Source of the DNA: Nostoc sp. CHAB 5836
GTDB lineage: Bacteria; Cyanobacteriota; Cyanobacteriia; Cyanobacteriales; Nostocaceae
DNA: 45,012 bases
Reading direction: 5' to 3'
Assembly: GCF_020829445.1 (NCBI RefSeq)
Contig: NZ_JAIVFV010000044.1
Span: 1 to 45,012 of the forward strand
Shown here: in pieces, positions 24,902 to 33,540 of the stretch
Position numbering within the stretch: the stretch's first letter is position 1
How the letters are laid out: each line of letters starts with the position of its first letter
Made by a program: the position numbers and the translations under genes
The notes under the pieces: model-generated
What the model was told of the DNA's origin: nothing
The model's database searches: none
What the model saw: only the letters and a program-made list of their open reading frames with translations

Positions 24902-25125
24902 GGCGATGTCTACGACGGGCTGTGACGCTCCTGCGTCGCTAACGCTACGCTATCGGTGTCGCATTAAACTGTTACTACCTCATTAACAATCCGAGTACTT
25001 TGCCCAAATCCCGATGATTGCGCGTTAATAAAACTAATTTACGAGAAAGTGCGACGCCGATAGCGTAGCGTTAGCGGTAGCGAGTCCGCGAGCGTCCGCA
25101 GGAGCGTCATAGCCCGTCGTAGACA
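24902..25125 (-). pseudogene. vapC 3'-end copy bracketed by palindromic repeats
   Basis: AACAATCCGAGTACTTTGCC (24985) begins another vapC tail on the minus strand, reading LVLLTRNHRDFGQSTRIVNE. It is bracketed by two copies of the GC-rich palindromic repeat in opposite orientation (24902-24962 and 25050-25125). The right copy interrupts the position where the unit at 23617 has the intact GCGATCGC. Confidence 0.65.
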
Positions 25126-25204
25126 TCGCAGAGATTGTGTGTGAAATGCACTTATAAGTAGACCGTTTTAGCGATCGCTATTGTAAACTTTTGGCTTCAT
25201 TGGC

Positions 25205-25765
25205 CTAAGGAACGACATAAATGCATCGCTGCCACCAAGACTCCTTCATTTTTGGAAATAGGATAGCCGCTTTGCTTAGTAATTCGTTTACAATTTCAAC
25301 TGTCGGTTGAAGTCCATCTACACAGATCACTTTCTCTTCTTCAACAATTTGCTCAAATGTAGCTATTTGGCTATCAAGCATTTCGACCTTCATATAGTGG
25401 TTTGATCGCTGAGTGAGTCGTCGCCTCAGTTCTAATTCAGGTACATCTAGGCAAACCAGTTGGACTTGATTGGAAAATGTGAGTTGTTTTCGGTACAGTA
25501 CTTTTAGGGCGGAACAAGTAAGCACAGTCTCTCGGTTGCGCTCTATTGCCCGTTTAATATCATCTTCTATTTCCAGAAGCCACTGTTGGCGATCTTCATC
25601 CTGTAAAGGAGTTCCTGAAAGCATCTTCACAATGTTGAGAGGTGGGTGTCTGCGATCGCCCTCTAAATAATCACACTCTAGTCGTTCAGCCAGAAGCCTA
25701 CCAACAGATGTTTTCCCGGCTCCAGATATACCAATAATTATCCATATCAGCGGATGGTCTTTCAT
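25205..25765 (-). CDS. Gluconokinase-like P-loop kinase
   Basis: A 186-residue shikimate/gluconate-kinase-fold protein. Walker A is GISGAGKTS (residues 13-21). The GntK-type substrate segment LEGDRRHPPLNIVKMLSGTP is followed by LQDEDRQQWL and VLTCSALKVLYRKQL, then HYMKVEMLDSQIATFE. It probably phosphorylates gluconate to 6-phosphogluconate for the oxidative pentose phosphate route. The segment HPxxNIxKMxxGxPLxDxDRxxWL is diagnostic for GntK. It stands alone among toxin remnants. The C-terminal 20 residues (KMKESWWQRCIYVVP) look extra. Confidence 0.85.
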   Translation of the reverse strand: MKDHPLIWIIIGISGAGKTSVGRLLAERLECDYLEGDRRHPPLNIVKMLSGTPLQDEDRQQWLLEIEDDIKRAIERNRETVLTCSALKVLYRKQLTFSNQVQLVCLDVPELELRRRLTQRSNHYMKVEMLDSQIATFEQIVEEEKVICVDGLQPTVEIVNELLSKAAILFPKMKESWWQRCIYVVP

Positions 25766-26404
25766 TCATAACTCCTCATCTGAATGAGTTGTTGCATTTT
25801 TTCTCAAAAATCTTTATGCTCAGACACCATATCAGATTTTGCGTATATTTACTTTCCAAACTCAACAACACGCTACTGCATATTTAGAGATTGTGTGTGA
25901 GATACATAAGAATTAGACATTCTAAAACGCACAGTAAGACAAAGTTCAAAACTACCTTCACTGTATATTTAGGAGTGGTGTGCGAGATGCACAAGAAGTA
26001 ACCCCTTGTAGGGATGTCTGCGAGGAGCTTCTCTACGAGACGCTCTTCGCGTTCGCCTACGCCCTCACTCGACAATAAACTAGGCGATGTCTACGACGGG
26101 CTGTGACGCTCCTGCGGACGCTCGCGGACTCGCTACCGCTAACGCTACGCTATCGGTGTCGCATTAAACTGTTACTACCTCTATTAACAATCCCGGTACT
26201 TTGCTAAAATCCCGATGATTGCGTGTTAATAAACCAGCCGGAACTGAAGTTCGGGGATCATAGCTAAAGTCCGTTAAAACCGACTATAACCTTTTCTCAG
26301 TAGTCTTTTCGCTATTAGACTGGTGAATTCATTCTGAGGCGGGCTAGATGAGAATTTTTTAGGAATTTGTAGCTTTGCATTACTCCTTCCAAGTCTTACA
26401 CCAA
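25766..26404. repeat. Gene-free stretch with toxin tails and palindromic repeat
   Basis: Fragments of toxin-antitoxin genes include GAGATTGTGTGTGAGATACA, repeated near 25891 and 25975. The palindromic repeat is at 26085-26163, and a fifth vapC tail begins at 26186 (AACAATCCCGGTACTTTGC). AGGGATGTCTGCGAGGAGCTTC, a different dispersed repeat, lies near 26010. No intact gene is seen. Confidence 0.6.
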
Positions 26405-27004
26405 TTAACTACTGAATTGCTGAACCATTGTCTGTACAATTGCCAAAATGGCTCCCACGTTATCCAAGTAATATCTTTGCTTATCAAGCAAAGCCACTTT
26501 TGGCGAAAGTTGAAGAAATTGCCAAACTTCTCCTGTTGTCACGCATCCATACACGGGTATTGCTGTTTGTCCAGATGAACGATTAAATAAATCCGCCGCC
26601 ACCATTTGCGCGATGCACTGTCCTAACCCAGCTTCAACGTCATTTTTCTTCGCTTCCACAACAGTGAGAATTGGGCTACGCAACGGTGGTAAAGGTGGAG
26701 CCATTGCTAAAATAAAATCACATTCCCCAATCAAACCCTGTGCAGGATCAACGTCAAGTCTTTGTCCAGAGAAAATAGCCAAGCTATCTTGGCTGAGATC
26801 GCGACAGGCTAGTAAAATCGGTACAATAATAAATTCGCTCCGAGCCTTTTCACTAATTAGAGCTAATTGGGTTCGCTTTCCTAAAGTTTCATTTAACCAC
26901 GAAGGAATAGTAAGAGGTACAAGCTTGGGAAACAGATCGGCTTCTTGGGTGGTGATTCCCAAAACAGCCGCAGCTTTTTCTAGAGTAAAGTCGCTGTACG
27001 CCAT
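26405..27004 (-). CDS. PD-(D/E)XK-nuclease-like hypothetical protein
   Basis: This 199-residue protein starts MAYSDFTLEKAAAVLGI at ATG 27004; the upstream ATG at 27076 overlaps ppk2 and is unlikely. The middle has GECDFILAMA, then SPILTVVEAKKNDVEAGLGQ, CIAQM. This D..(15-20)..E-A-K arrangement followed by GxGQ is the PD-(D/E)XK core, as in cyanobacterial restriction-nuclease-like proteins of unknown role. The gene ends downstream of ppk2 on the same strand, with a 22-nt gap. Confidence 0.7.
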   Translation of the reverse strand: MAYSDFTLEKAAAVLGITTQEADLFPKLVPLTIPSWLNETLGKRTQLALISEKARSEFIIVPILLACRDLSQDSLAIFSGQRLDVDPAQGLIGECDFILAMAPPLPPLRSPILTVVEAKKNDVEAGLGQCIAQMVAADLFNRSSGQTAIPVYGCVTTGEVWQFLQLSPKVALLDKQRYYLDNVGAILAIVQTMVQQFSS

Positions 27005-27026
27005 AGTTTTGACTCGAGAATGTTGC

Positions 27027-27950
27027 TTAATACACTTGAGGCACAAAAAACTGCTCATTGCGAGGGGCGCGAACATAATCCTGTGCCACAGGTCTAGATG
27101 GAAGTTCTAAGGGAGGGGGCGTCATATCTTCGTAAGGAACTTTGCTCAACAAATGATGAATGCAGTTGAGCCGCGCACGTTTTTTATCATCTGCTTCAAT
27201 CGTAAACCAGGGGGCTTCTGGAATATTTGTGTAAGCAAACATGGTATCTTTGGCTTTAGAGTATTCCACCCAGCGATTACGTGACTCTAAATCCATTGGG
27301 CTGAGTTTCCAACGCCTTGCTGGATCGTGACTGCGAGAGAGAAAGCGTTCCTCTTGTTCTTCATCGCTGACGGAGAACCAGTACTTGATTAAAACAATGC
27401 CCGATCGCACCAGCATTCGTTCAAATTCTGGGCAAGATTGCATGAATTCTTGATATTCTGCTTCAGTACAAAAACCCATCACCCGTTCAACTCCAGCTCG
27501 GTTGTACCAACTGCGATCGAAGAGAACAATTTCACCTGCTGTGGGAAGATGTTGTACGTAACGCTGAAAATACCACTGAGTTTTCTCACGATCAGAGGGA
27601 GTTCCCAGAGCAACTACACGACAGCCACGAGGATTGAGTGGTTCAGCAATGCGTTTAATTACTCCTCCTTTACCAGCTGCATCGCGCCCTTCAAATATGA
27701 CAACAACCCGATAGCCGACGTGCTTTATCCAGTATTGCATTTTAACTAGCTCAATTTGGAGTTGCTCTAGTTCAGTTTCAAAAGTCTTTTTGGGAATTTT
27801 CTTGGCAAAAGCTTCTGTGCTACCATCAAAAATCCGTTGGGATTTTTGAGATTTTTTCTTGTCTTTTGCCTTTACTAAGTTTTCTATTAAGTCTGTAGCG
27901 GGTTGAGCTAGACCATTCTTTTGTTGGTTTTCAACTTCATCAATTGACAT
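27027..27950 (-). CDS. ppk2: Polyphosphate kinase 2 (PPK2)
   Basis: This 307-residue P-loop kinase of the PPK2 family transfers phosphate between polyphosphate and nucleotides. Walker A is FEGRDAAGKGGVIKRI. The Arg-rich lid and the substrate segment LFDRSWYNRAGVERVMGFC are both present, as are LVRSGIVLIKYWFSVSDEEQ and RRWKLSPMDLESRNRWVEYS. The first 60 residues are a variable charged extension. It is likely a single-domain class I or III enzyme, and the preferred nucleotide cannot be told by eye. It starts at ATG 27950. Confidence 0.93.
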   Translation of the reverse strand: MSIDEVENQQKNGLAQPATDLIENLVKAKDKKKSQKSQRIFDGSTEAFAKKIPKKTFETELEQLQIELVKMQYWIKHVGYRVVVIFEGRDAAGKGGVIKRIAEPLNPRGCRVVALGTPSDREKTQWYFQRYVQHLPTAGEIVLFDRSWYNRAGVERVMGFCTEAEYQEFMQSCPEFERMLVRSGIVLIKYWFSVSDEEQEERFLSRSHDPARRWKLSPMDLESRNRWVEYSKAKDTMFAYTNIPEAPWFTIEADDKKRARLNCIHHLLSKVPYEDMTPPPLELPSRPVAQDYVRAPRNEQFFVPQVY

Positions 27951-27984
27951 CGCAGTGACTCCAAATTAGAGTTGATCTATAAAG

Positions 27985-28078
27985 TAGCCATCTGGTGAAA
28001 TTAAATATGCGTTACCCAGAACCCTTGTAGAGATGTAGCAGTGCTACGTCTCTACATTGTTTTTCACCAGATGTCTAG
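27985..28078. repeat. MITE-like repeat with palindrome
   Basis: The ends CATCTGGTGAAA and TTTCACCAGATG are inverted repeats. Inside is AAATATGCGTTACCCAGAA and the GTAGAGA..TCTCTAC palindrome, the same core as at 2510-2570. Confidence 0.75.
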
Positions 28079-28482
28079 TATATATTTATTTTCATGCGGA
28101 CTGAGTGTGAATATATACTTCCAAAGTATTATTACACCAAAGACGTAAAATTTTTATCTATATCCCGTTATTGATATACAATATTATTTTATAAATAACA
28201 TAATATTATATTTTTTTCTCTATATACTTAGGGTTTGAGCTAACCGGAAATAAGTAAATTTTACAGGTTGGATTAGGCGCAATACGCTTGGGTTAAGGAT
28301 TTTCTGGAGAACCATAGGCCTGTAGAGACGTTGCATTGCAACGTCTCTACACTGTCCACTGGACAAGGGTTTTAGTCTTATCCCAAGGGTATTGGGATTA
28401 GGCGCGATCGCAAACAGTTTGTCACCATTAAATTTATGAATACGCGACCTAACCAAACTCTTAATCTTTAATGACCAAATCG
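28079..28482. repeat. A+T-rich spacer with a 29-bp palindrome
   Basis: 28079-28230 is very A+T-rich with no gene. GTAGAGACGTTGCA..TGCAACGTCTCTAC at 28322-28350 is a perfect palindrome, a sister of those at 2535 and 33465. The remainder shows nothing recognisable. Confidence 0.65.
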
Positions 28483-30018
28483 CTACGAATTCATCCGAAT
28501 CAAGTCTGTTAAAATACTATCCAAACTGCCATTAACTTGAATTCGATCAATTTTCTCTGCAATCCGCTCTAATACTTCCAGTTCCTTTAGACGCAATGCA
28601 ACTGGATTATCCTCCATCACTTTGGCAGTGTTTAGCATACTGCGGGTAGCAGCAGTTTCTTCTCTACGTCTGACTACATTTGCTTGAGCGGTTTTTTCTG
28701 CCTCCACTACCTTACTTAAGATAGTCTTAATTTCACCAGGTAAAATAATATCTTTCACACCTACAGAATCTACTTCAATTCCATATTCTGCGGCTTTGGG
28801 GCGAATGTATTCAGATATACTTCTATCAATTGCACCTTTATCTTCTAATAAGGTATCTAAGTTGCGTTCGCCAACCGCACCACGCAAAGCAAACTGTAAT
28901 TCTTTGTACAAGAACCCAGAAATATCTGATAACCCGTTTTTTGCCGTCAATGGGTCGAGTATGCGGAAGCCAGCCGTCAAGTTCAACCGCAGAGGTACTT
29001 TATCTTTAGAGAGAATATCTTGGCCGGATACTTCCATATTTTGCAGTCTCAGGTCGATAGTTTCAGTTTTAAAAGAGCGTCCAAATAACCACCAAGCGTG
29101 TACTCCTGGCGATCGCTCCCCTTGAAACTCTTGATTAATGTATACTAGTCCAACGTGTTGAGCGGGAACTTGGCAAATATGCAAACAGTTGCGACTAAGC
29201 AATTTCACTTCTGTTGAACCCTCAACTAATTCAGCTACTAAGGTAGGCTGTAACTGAGCATCAGCGCTGATGTCGAGAGTTTCAACTGCAACACCCTGCC
29301 AAAACAACTTGCGGCTAGTGGGTGGCAAAATAGAAATCACTTTACCTCGATATCGCACAATTCCAACCTGCGAAGTCAGCAATTGCACGGTTTCACAGTA
29401 AGCAGCAATAAAGTCGGGATGTTTTTCAATGAGTACATCTTCCAGGGGAAAATCTGGGTTAGGGATAATCCGGCTGAGAATCCTGACTGTAACATCTCTA
29501 TTTACCGACCAAAAAGCATATTCTCCTGGTTCTAGAGGTCGCACAAAATTATTTTGCAGATATAGTAAGCCAATCTCATACTCTGAGATTTGGAACTTCT
29601 TCAATCCATTCAACGCAAATGAGCGCAATTGCTGCACAAAGGAACTAGGCAATTCCCAGCTTTCTTCTAAGTTGAAGAGATGAGACTCTACCTCAATAAA
29701 ACCACGCCAAAAAACTCGCAATTGATTTGGTGCAACGCTTACCCAATTCTGACCGTAGCGGACTAAAGCAGCTTGGTTGAATGCGGTTCTGATAATTAAT
29801 AAATGTTCTTGCAGTTCGGCTTCGTGATTTCGCAACAACAGTTCTAGGTTTTCAATCTCAGCTTCCGGCTCATTGAGATCAGCAATTTTCACTTGCCAAT
29901 GCCGACCAAAATATGTATGTGTACCGGGCTGCAAAATTTTCTTAAAGTCACTGCGATGATATAAGATGCCAATTTCGTTAGGTTTGATATAAAAAGTTTC
30001 CCACATACTGATTTGCAT
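28483..30018 (-). CDS. SPFH/slipin-like protein with duplicated N-terminal half
   Basis: This is a 511-residue protein. The C-terminal 220 residues form an SPFH (band 7) domain: GQDILSKDKVPLRLNLTAGF, LDTLLEDKGAIDRSISEYIR, YGIEVDSVGVKDIILPGEIK. A long helix (KTILSKVVEAEKTAQANVVR) follows. The front half contains two rounds of paired modules: IGILYHRSDFKKILQPGTH / LVRYGQNWVSVAPNQLRVFW, then IGLLYLQNNFVRPLEPGEY / IVRYRGKVISILPPTSRKLFW. A third VGLVYINQEFQGERSPGVH leads into SPFH. There is no transmembrane hairpin. It probably forms a membrane-associated scaffold. ATG 30006 (MWETFYIKP) is an alternative start. Confidence 0.82.
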   Translation of the reverse strand: MQISMWETFYIKPNEIGILYHRSDFKKILQPGTHTYFGRHWQVKIADLNEPEAEIENLELLLRNHEAELQEHLLIIRTAFNQAALVRYGQNWVSVAPNQLRVFWRGFIEVESHLFNLEESWELPSSFVQQLRSFALNGLKKFQISEYEIGLLYLQNNFVRPLEPGEYAFWSVNRDVTVRILSRIIPNPDFPLEDVLIEKHPDFIAAYCETVQLLTSQVGIVRYRGKVISILPPTSRKLFWQGVAVETLDISADAQLQPTLVAELVEGSTEVKLLSRNCLHICQVPAQHVGLVYINQEFQGERSPGVHAWWLFGRSFKTETIDLRLQNMEVSGQDILSKDKVPLRLNLTAGFRILDPLTAKNGLSDISGFLYKELQFALRGAVGERNLDTLLEDKGAIDRSISEYIRPKAAEYGIEVDSVGVKDIILPGEIKTILSKVVEAEKTAQANVVRRREETAATRSMLNTAKVMEDNPVALRLKELEVLERIAEKIDRIQVNGSLDSILTDLIRMNS

Positions 30019-30401
30019 AAATAATTAGCGTGAAATTTTAGGTAAGCGATGGGTGCGGCGGGCGTAGTCATCGCAACCAGCTAAGAAGATTTGATCAGAT
30101 TTTTTACTCTGCCAGTGCAGGTGTTAACAGCTCAGGTGCGGGTAAAAGCTTCTCCAAAACTGGATTAAGATTGCTGTTACTATTTTCAGACTACTCTATG
30201 GCAATCTAGAAAAATCAAACCGCGCTCAAATATGCCGTTGGCTTTGCCAATCTAGAACCTCAAAGAAAAACTAGATGTAGAAAAGGAAGGGACATACTCA
30301 AGTTAGGGAGAAATACAGTTACGCTAGTTCCTTGACTGTGGCTACCGAACATCACCCTTACGAGTAATGACCGACAGCAAAACACTTGCACCGCAGAGTT
30401 T

Positions 30402-30459
30402 GGAAAATTACGGACTTGAACCGTTTTGGGATTTCTCCCGTACCATATTTGCTACTTCC
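30402..30459 (-). pseudogene. Degenerate tRNA-like sequence
   Basis: On the minus strand a T-arm (ACGG TTCAAGT CCGT) and a GGTAC D-loop motif are visible. The anticodon arm is reduced to GGGA GAAA TCCC and the acceptor pairing is poor. It lies next to the two tRNA genes and is likely a decayed member of the array. Confidence 0.4.
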
Positions 30460-30492
30460 ACAGAGTAGTGTCTTTTGACCCGGACAGGGTTG

Positions 30493-30565
30493 GGGAAAGT
30501 ACAGGAATCGAACCTGTTACCAATTGGTTATTAGCCAACCGCTCTACCAAGTGAGCTAACTTTCT
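30493..30565 (-). tRNA. tRNA, Asn-like body with anticodon AAT
   Basis: The cloverleaf on the minus strand reads: D-arm GCTC-ACTTGGTA-GAGC, anticodon stem GTTGG/CCAAT, loop CTAATAA, T-arm ACAGG-TTCGATT-CCTGT, acceptor AGAAAGT/ACTTTCC with one end mismatch. The body is close to tRNA-Asn (loop CTGTTAA), but the anticodon reads AAT, which would pair with AUU (Ile). An A34 anticodon of this kind is very unusual in bacteria. Confidence 0.7.
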
Positions 30566-30570
30566 TTTGG

Positions 30571-30643
30571 GGTTTGATACAGGATTTGAACCTATGACGG
30601 ATCGATTATGAGTCGATAGCTCTACCAACTGAGCTAATCAAAC
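30571..30643 (-). tRNA. tRNA with CAT anticodon (Met or lysidine-Ile)
   Basis: The acceptor GTTTGAT/ATCAAAC pairs perfectly. D-arm GCTC-AGTTGGTA-GAGC, anticodon arm ATCGA-CTCATAA-TCGAT, T-arm ATAGG-TTCAAAT-CCTGT. CCA is encoded after a C discriminator (30568-30570), which is unlike normal tRNA-Met or tRNA-Ile2 (A73). Only five bases separate it from the next tRNA, as in the accessory tRNA arrays of Nostocaceae. Confidence 0.75.
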
Positions 30644-31734
30644 GATATAGTTTAAAGTACTCGGCGGTATACGCTCATACCAGAGGTTGGCGAACCAGTC
30701 AGGCATATATAACCTGAACTATAGCTTTGTAACTTTATTACTATCCCGCTCCAAATCTAGCATATAGAAAGTAAGTAGGTCGGCGCAATTAAAGCTAACT
30801 GGCTAAGGCTGTCATTTGTCCTTTGTCATTGGTCACTAGTAAAGATTTTAAGGCTATTTACGTTTCGTAACATACTTTGATTTTTTCGCGTAAATTTACT
30901 TAGTAGCGATGTCTAAGTCAGCTACACCTACGCGCAAATACTGCGTAGATTTTGCCTAAAAAAGCACTCCGACTCTGGGGTAGTGCGATCGCTATTAGGG
31001 CAGAAAAATTGGAGGTTAAATGACACTGAAGTCGAACCAGATATTAAAAGGAGATAAAACATCAGGGCATTTACGCAATCTGTAAACAGATTTTAAAACA
31101 GTATTTAATTAAGACTTAACTAAAATTTGATATAATAACTGGTTTTTAACTTCTGTAGGACTGAAGCAGCCTCTAAGAGGATGTTTGAAAAGTCCTATTA
31201 TTGGTATCAAAAGTTATAGATTATTTTAACTAATCGGATAAATTGGGGGAATTTTATTTTCCGGTTCCCGCTTAAAAAGCCAACCCAGCACGGGAATAGG
31301 GGGTTTCATCCCTGAGCAACTGGTCTGGTTTAACGAGGATCTAAAAGTGCTTAAAGTCACAGAAGAACACTTTTTAAACAATCTCTAATTGTGTAGATTT
31401 TTTAAATAAATGTATATTTAGCAGGATTTAACGGTATTTTCTCTAAAGAAAGTTTAAAGGCTTTAACACAATGCATAGTATCTATTTTTACAAAAAGTTC
31501 CTAAAAAAGCATAATTTTAATTAGTGAAGCAATCTATTTTTAAAGACTTCAAGTAAAAGTTTCAATTCAACATATATAAATAAGCTAAAAAACATCTAAT
31601 TTGCATAATCGAAGTAAACATAACTTTTGCGGTATGGGCCGAAAAGCCCGCCCAACTTATGCAATTTAAATGTAGAACAGCTTAATAATCAGCTTTTTAC
31701 GAATTTACTAGTACATTTAGTTAATGCATAACTG
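30644..31734. other. 1.1-kb gene-free A+T-rich region
   Basis: It holds short CATTTGTCCTTTGTCATT repeat sequence near 30812, one HIP1 site (30986) and a dispersed GAGGATGTTTGAAAAGTCC repeat at 31178. A small hairpin GGGCCGAAAAGCCC lies near 31637. It probably contains the promoter of the 31735 gene. An imperfect fold near 30690-30720 might be another tRNA relic, but I do not call it. Confidence 0.4.
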
Positions 31735-32973
31735 ATGAAAAAGAAAAGTGTCAAATTAACCGTTGTTTTTCTGTTGTCAATGTTTGCTGCTGTTTTTCTG
31801 TCTTTAACCTTTGAAACAACGGTACAAGCGCAATTGGCAAAATCTCCTCAGGCAGCCAATGTCAATGCAACAGCAGTGCAAGGGCAATTGGCAACAACGG
31901 TGCAAGAGCAATTGGCAAAATTTCCCCAGGTAGCCAATGTCAATGCAACAACGGTACAAGGGCAATTAGCAACAACGGTGCAAGAGCAATTGGCAAAATT
32001 TCCTCAGGCAGCCAATGTCAATGCAACAACAGTACAAGCGCAATTGGCAACAACGGTGCAAGGGCAATTGGCAAACTTTTCTTCGCAGCGATCGAATGTA
32101 AAAATGACTGCTGTGTCGAGGACTCCCAAAAGTCTGGAAGTATGGTGGATAGCGGCAAATGGCTCTATCCAGGATGCTTACTGGTCGGAAGGTTCACAAT
32201 GGCAACGATTTGAATTGGCTCCGCCAGGCAGTGCTTCAGTTAATGGTGCAATCACTGCTGTGTCGAGGATTCCCAACAGTCTGGAAGTATGGTGGATTGG
32301 GGTAAATGGCTCTATCCAGGATGCTTACTGGTCTGAGGGGTCACAATGGCAACGATTTGAATTGGCTCCACCAGGCAGTGCTTCAGTTAATGGTGAAATC
32401 ACTGCTGTGTCGAGGATTTCTAACAGTCTGGAAGTATGGTGGATTGGGGCAAATGGCTCTATCCAGGATGCTTACTGGTCTGAAGGGTCACAATGGCAAC
32501 GATTTGAATTAGCTCCAGGAGGTAGTGCTTCAATTAATGGTGGGATCACTGCTGTATCGAGAATCCCCAACAGTCTGGAAATATGGTGGATAGCGGCAAA
32601 TGGCTCTATCCAGGATGCTTACTGGTCTGAAGGGTCACAATGGCAACGATTTGAATTAGCTCCAGGAGGTAGTGCTGCAATTAATGGTGAAATCACTGCT
32701 GTGTCAAGGATTCCTAACAGTCTGGAAGTATGGTGGATTGGAATAAATGGCTCTATCCAGGATGCTTACTGGTCTGAAGGTTCACAATGGCAACGATTTG
32801 AATTGGCTCCACCAGACAGTGCTTCAGTTAATGGTGACATCACTGCTGTGTCGAGGATTCCCAACAGTCTGGAAGTATGGTGGATTGGGACAAATGGCTC
32901 TATCCAGAATGCCTACTGGTCTGAAGGTTCACAATGGCAACGATTTGAATTGGCTCCGGCTGGCAGCGCTTAA
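31735..32973 (+). CDS. Secreted PLL/tectonin-like beta-propeller protein
   Basis: This 412-residue protein has a signal peptide: charged MKKKSVK, then LTVVFLLSMFAAVFLSL and a cut near VQA. Next are three 26-residue repeats (QEQLAKFP..ANVNATTVQGQLATT; 78-bp period). Six 49-residue blades follow, each near ITAVSRIPNSLEVWWIG with NGSIQDAYWSEGSQWQRFEL; the DNA period is exactly 147 bp from 32107. The Trp-rich blade resembles PLL-type or tectonin lectin propellers, which bind sugars; ligand binding here is an inference. Near-identical DNA repeats suggest recent amplification or gene conversion and a tendency to change blade number. Confidence 0.75.
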   Translation: MKKKSVKLTVVFLLSMFAAVFLSLTFETTVQAQLAKSPQAANVNATAVQGQLATTVQEQLAKFPQVANVNATTVQGQLATTVQEQLAKFPQAANVNATTVQAQLATTVQGQLANFSSQRSNVKMTAVSRTPKSLEVWWIAANGSIQDAYWSEGSQWQRFELAPPGSASVNGAITAVSRIPNSLEVWWIGVNGSIQDAYWSEGSQWQRFELAPPGSASVNGEITAVSRISNSLEVWWIGANGSIQDAYWSEGSQWQRFELAPGGSASINGGITAVSRIPNSLEIWWIAANGSIQDAYWSEGSQWQRFELAPGGSAAINGEITAVSRIPNSLEVWWIGINGSIQDAYWSEGSQWQRFELAPPDSASVNGDITAVSRIPNSLEVWWIGTNGSIQNAYWSEGSQWQRFELAPAGSA

Positions 32974-33540
32974 AAAATACCAAAGTAACGCGATGTGCGA
33001 CTTTCTCTCAAACCTAACTCCCAACCCCTTCCCTACGAGGGAAGGGGAGCAAAAATCAAAGCCTCTCGGACTGTGGGGGAGAGGAATGAAAGCGGGGTTC
33101 CAAGAATAAGTCGCACATTGCGTAAAGTAAGAAAATTCCACACCTCGTAATTTCTTACCCATAATTAGCACAATTAAACAGGACTTACGCAAAATAATGA
33201 AAAAACGAACCGCAAACGCGAGTGCATCTCCCCTTCTCCCACTCGTGAGAGGCTAGTAGTCCACCAAGTCAACAATGCTTGGTTTGTAGTGAGCGCTTTA
33301 GCGCTCAAATCAAGGACTAAAGTCCTTACTACGAACTTATTCACCCATCAAAGTTGCTCTGGTGGACTACTAGCGCCAAGGGAGAAGGACGCAAAAGACA
33401 CAAAGGAATAAGAGTTTCAGAGAGTTATTGCGTAAGTCCTATTAAAGAATATCAAGTAGAAAATGTAGAGACGTAGCACTGCTACGTCTCTACAAGAGTT
33501 TTGGATAAAAGGATGTTTGAAAAGTCTAATTTGTTACTAG
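32974..33540. repeat. Nested MITEs and a palindrome
   Basis: The outer element 33180-33440 has ends AGGACTTACGCAA and TTGCGTAAGTCCT. Inside it, 33253-33373 has ends CTAGTAGTCCACCA and TGGTGGACTACTAG and contains GAGCGCTTTAGCGCTC and GGACTAAAGTCC palindromes. At 33465-33493 is a GTAGAGACGTAGCA-type 29-bp palindrome. Before these, CCCCTTCCCTACGAGGGAAGGG lies near 33023. No gene is seen. Confidence 0.8.

Noticed and set aside
26613..27110. 165-codon plus-strand frame
   Set aside because: It is antisense to the PD-(D/E)XK-like gene, which has clear family motifs.
30661..30760. A further tRNA gene
   Set aside because: A TCAGG/CCTGA stem is visible, but the loop is too long and no proper D-arm or acceptor pairing could be drawn.
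31637..31655. Riboswitch upstream of the propeller gene
   Set aside because: Only one small GGGC/GCCC hairpin is present; it matches no riboswitch pattern I know.
32306..33109. Plus-strand frames inside and after the propeller gene
   Set aside because: They are shifted readings of the 147-bp repeats.
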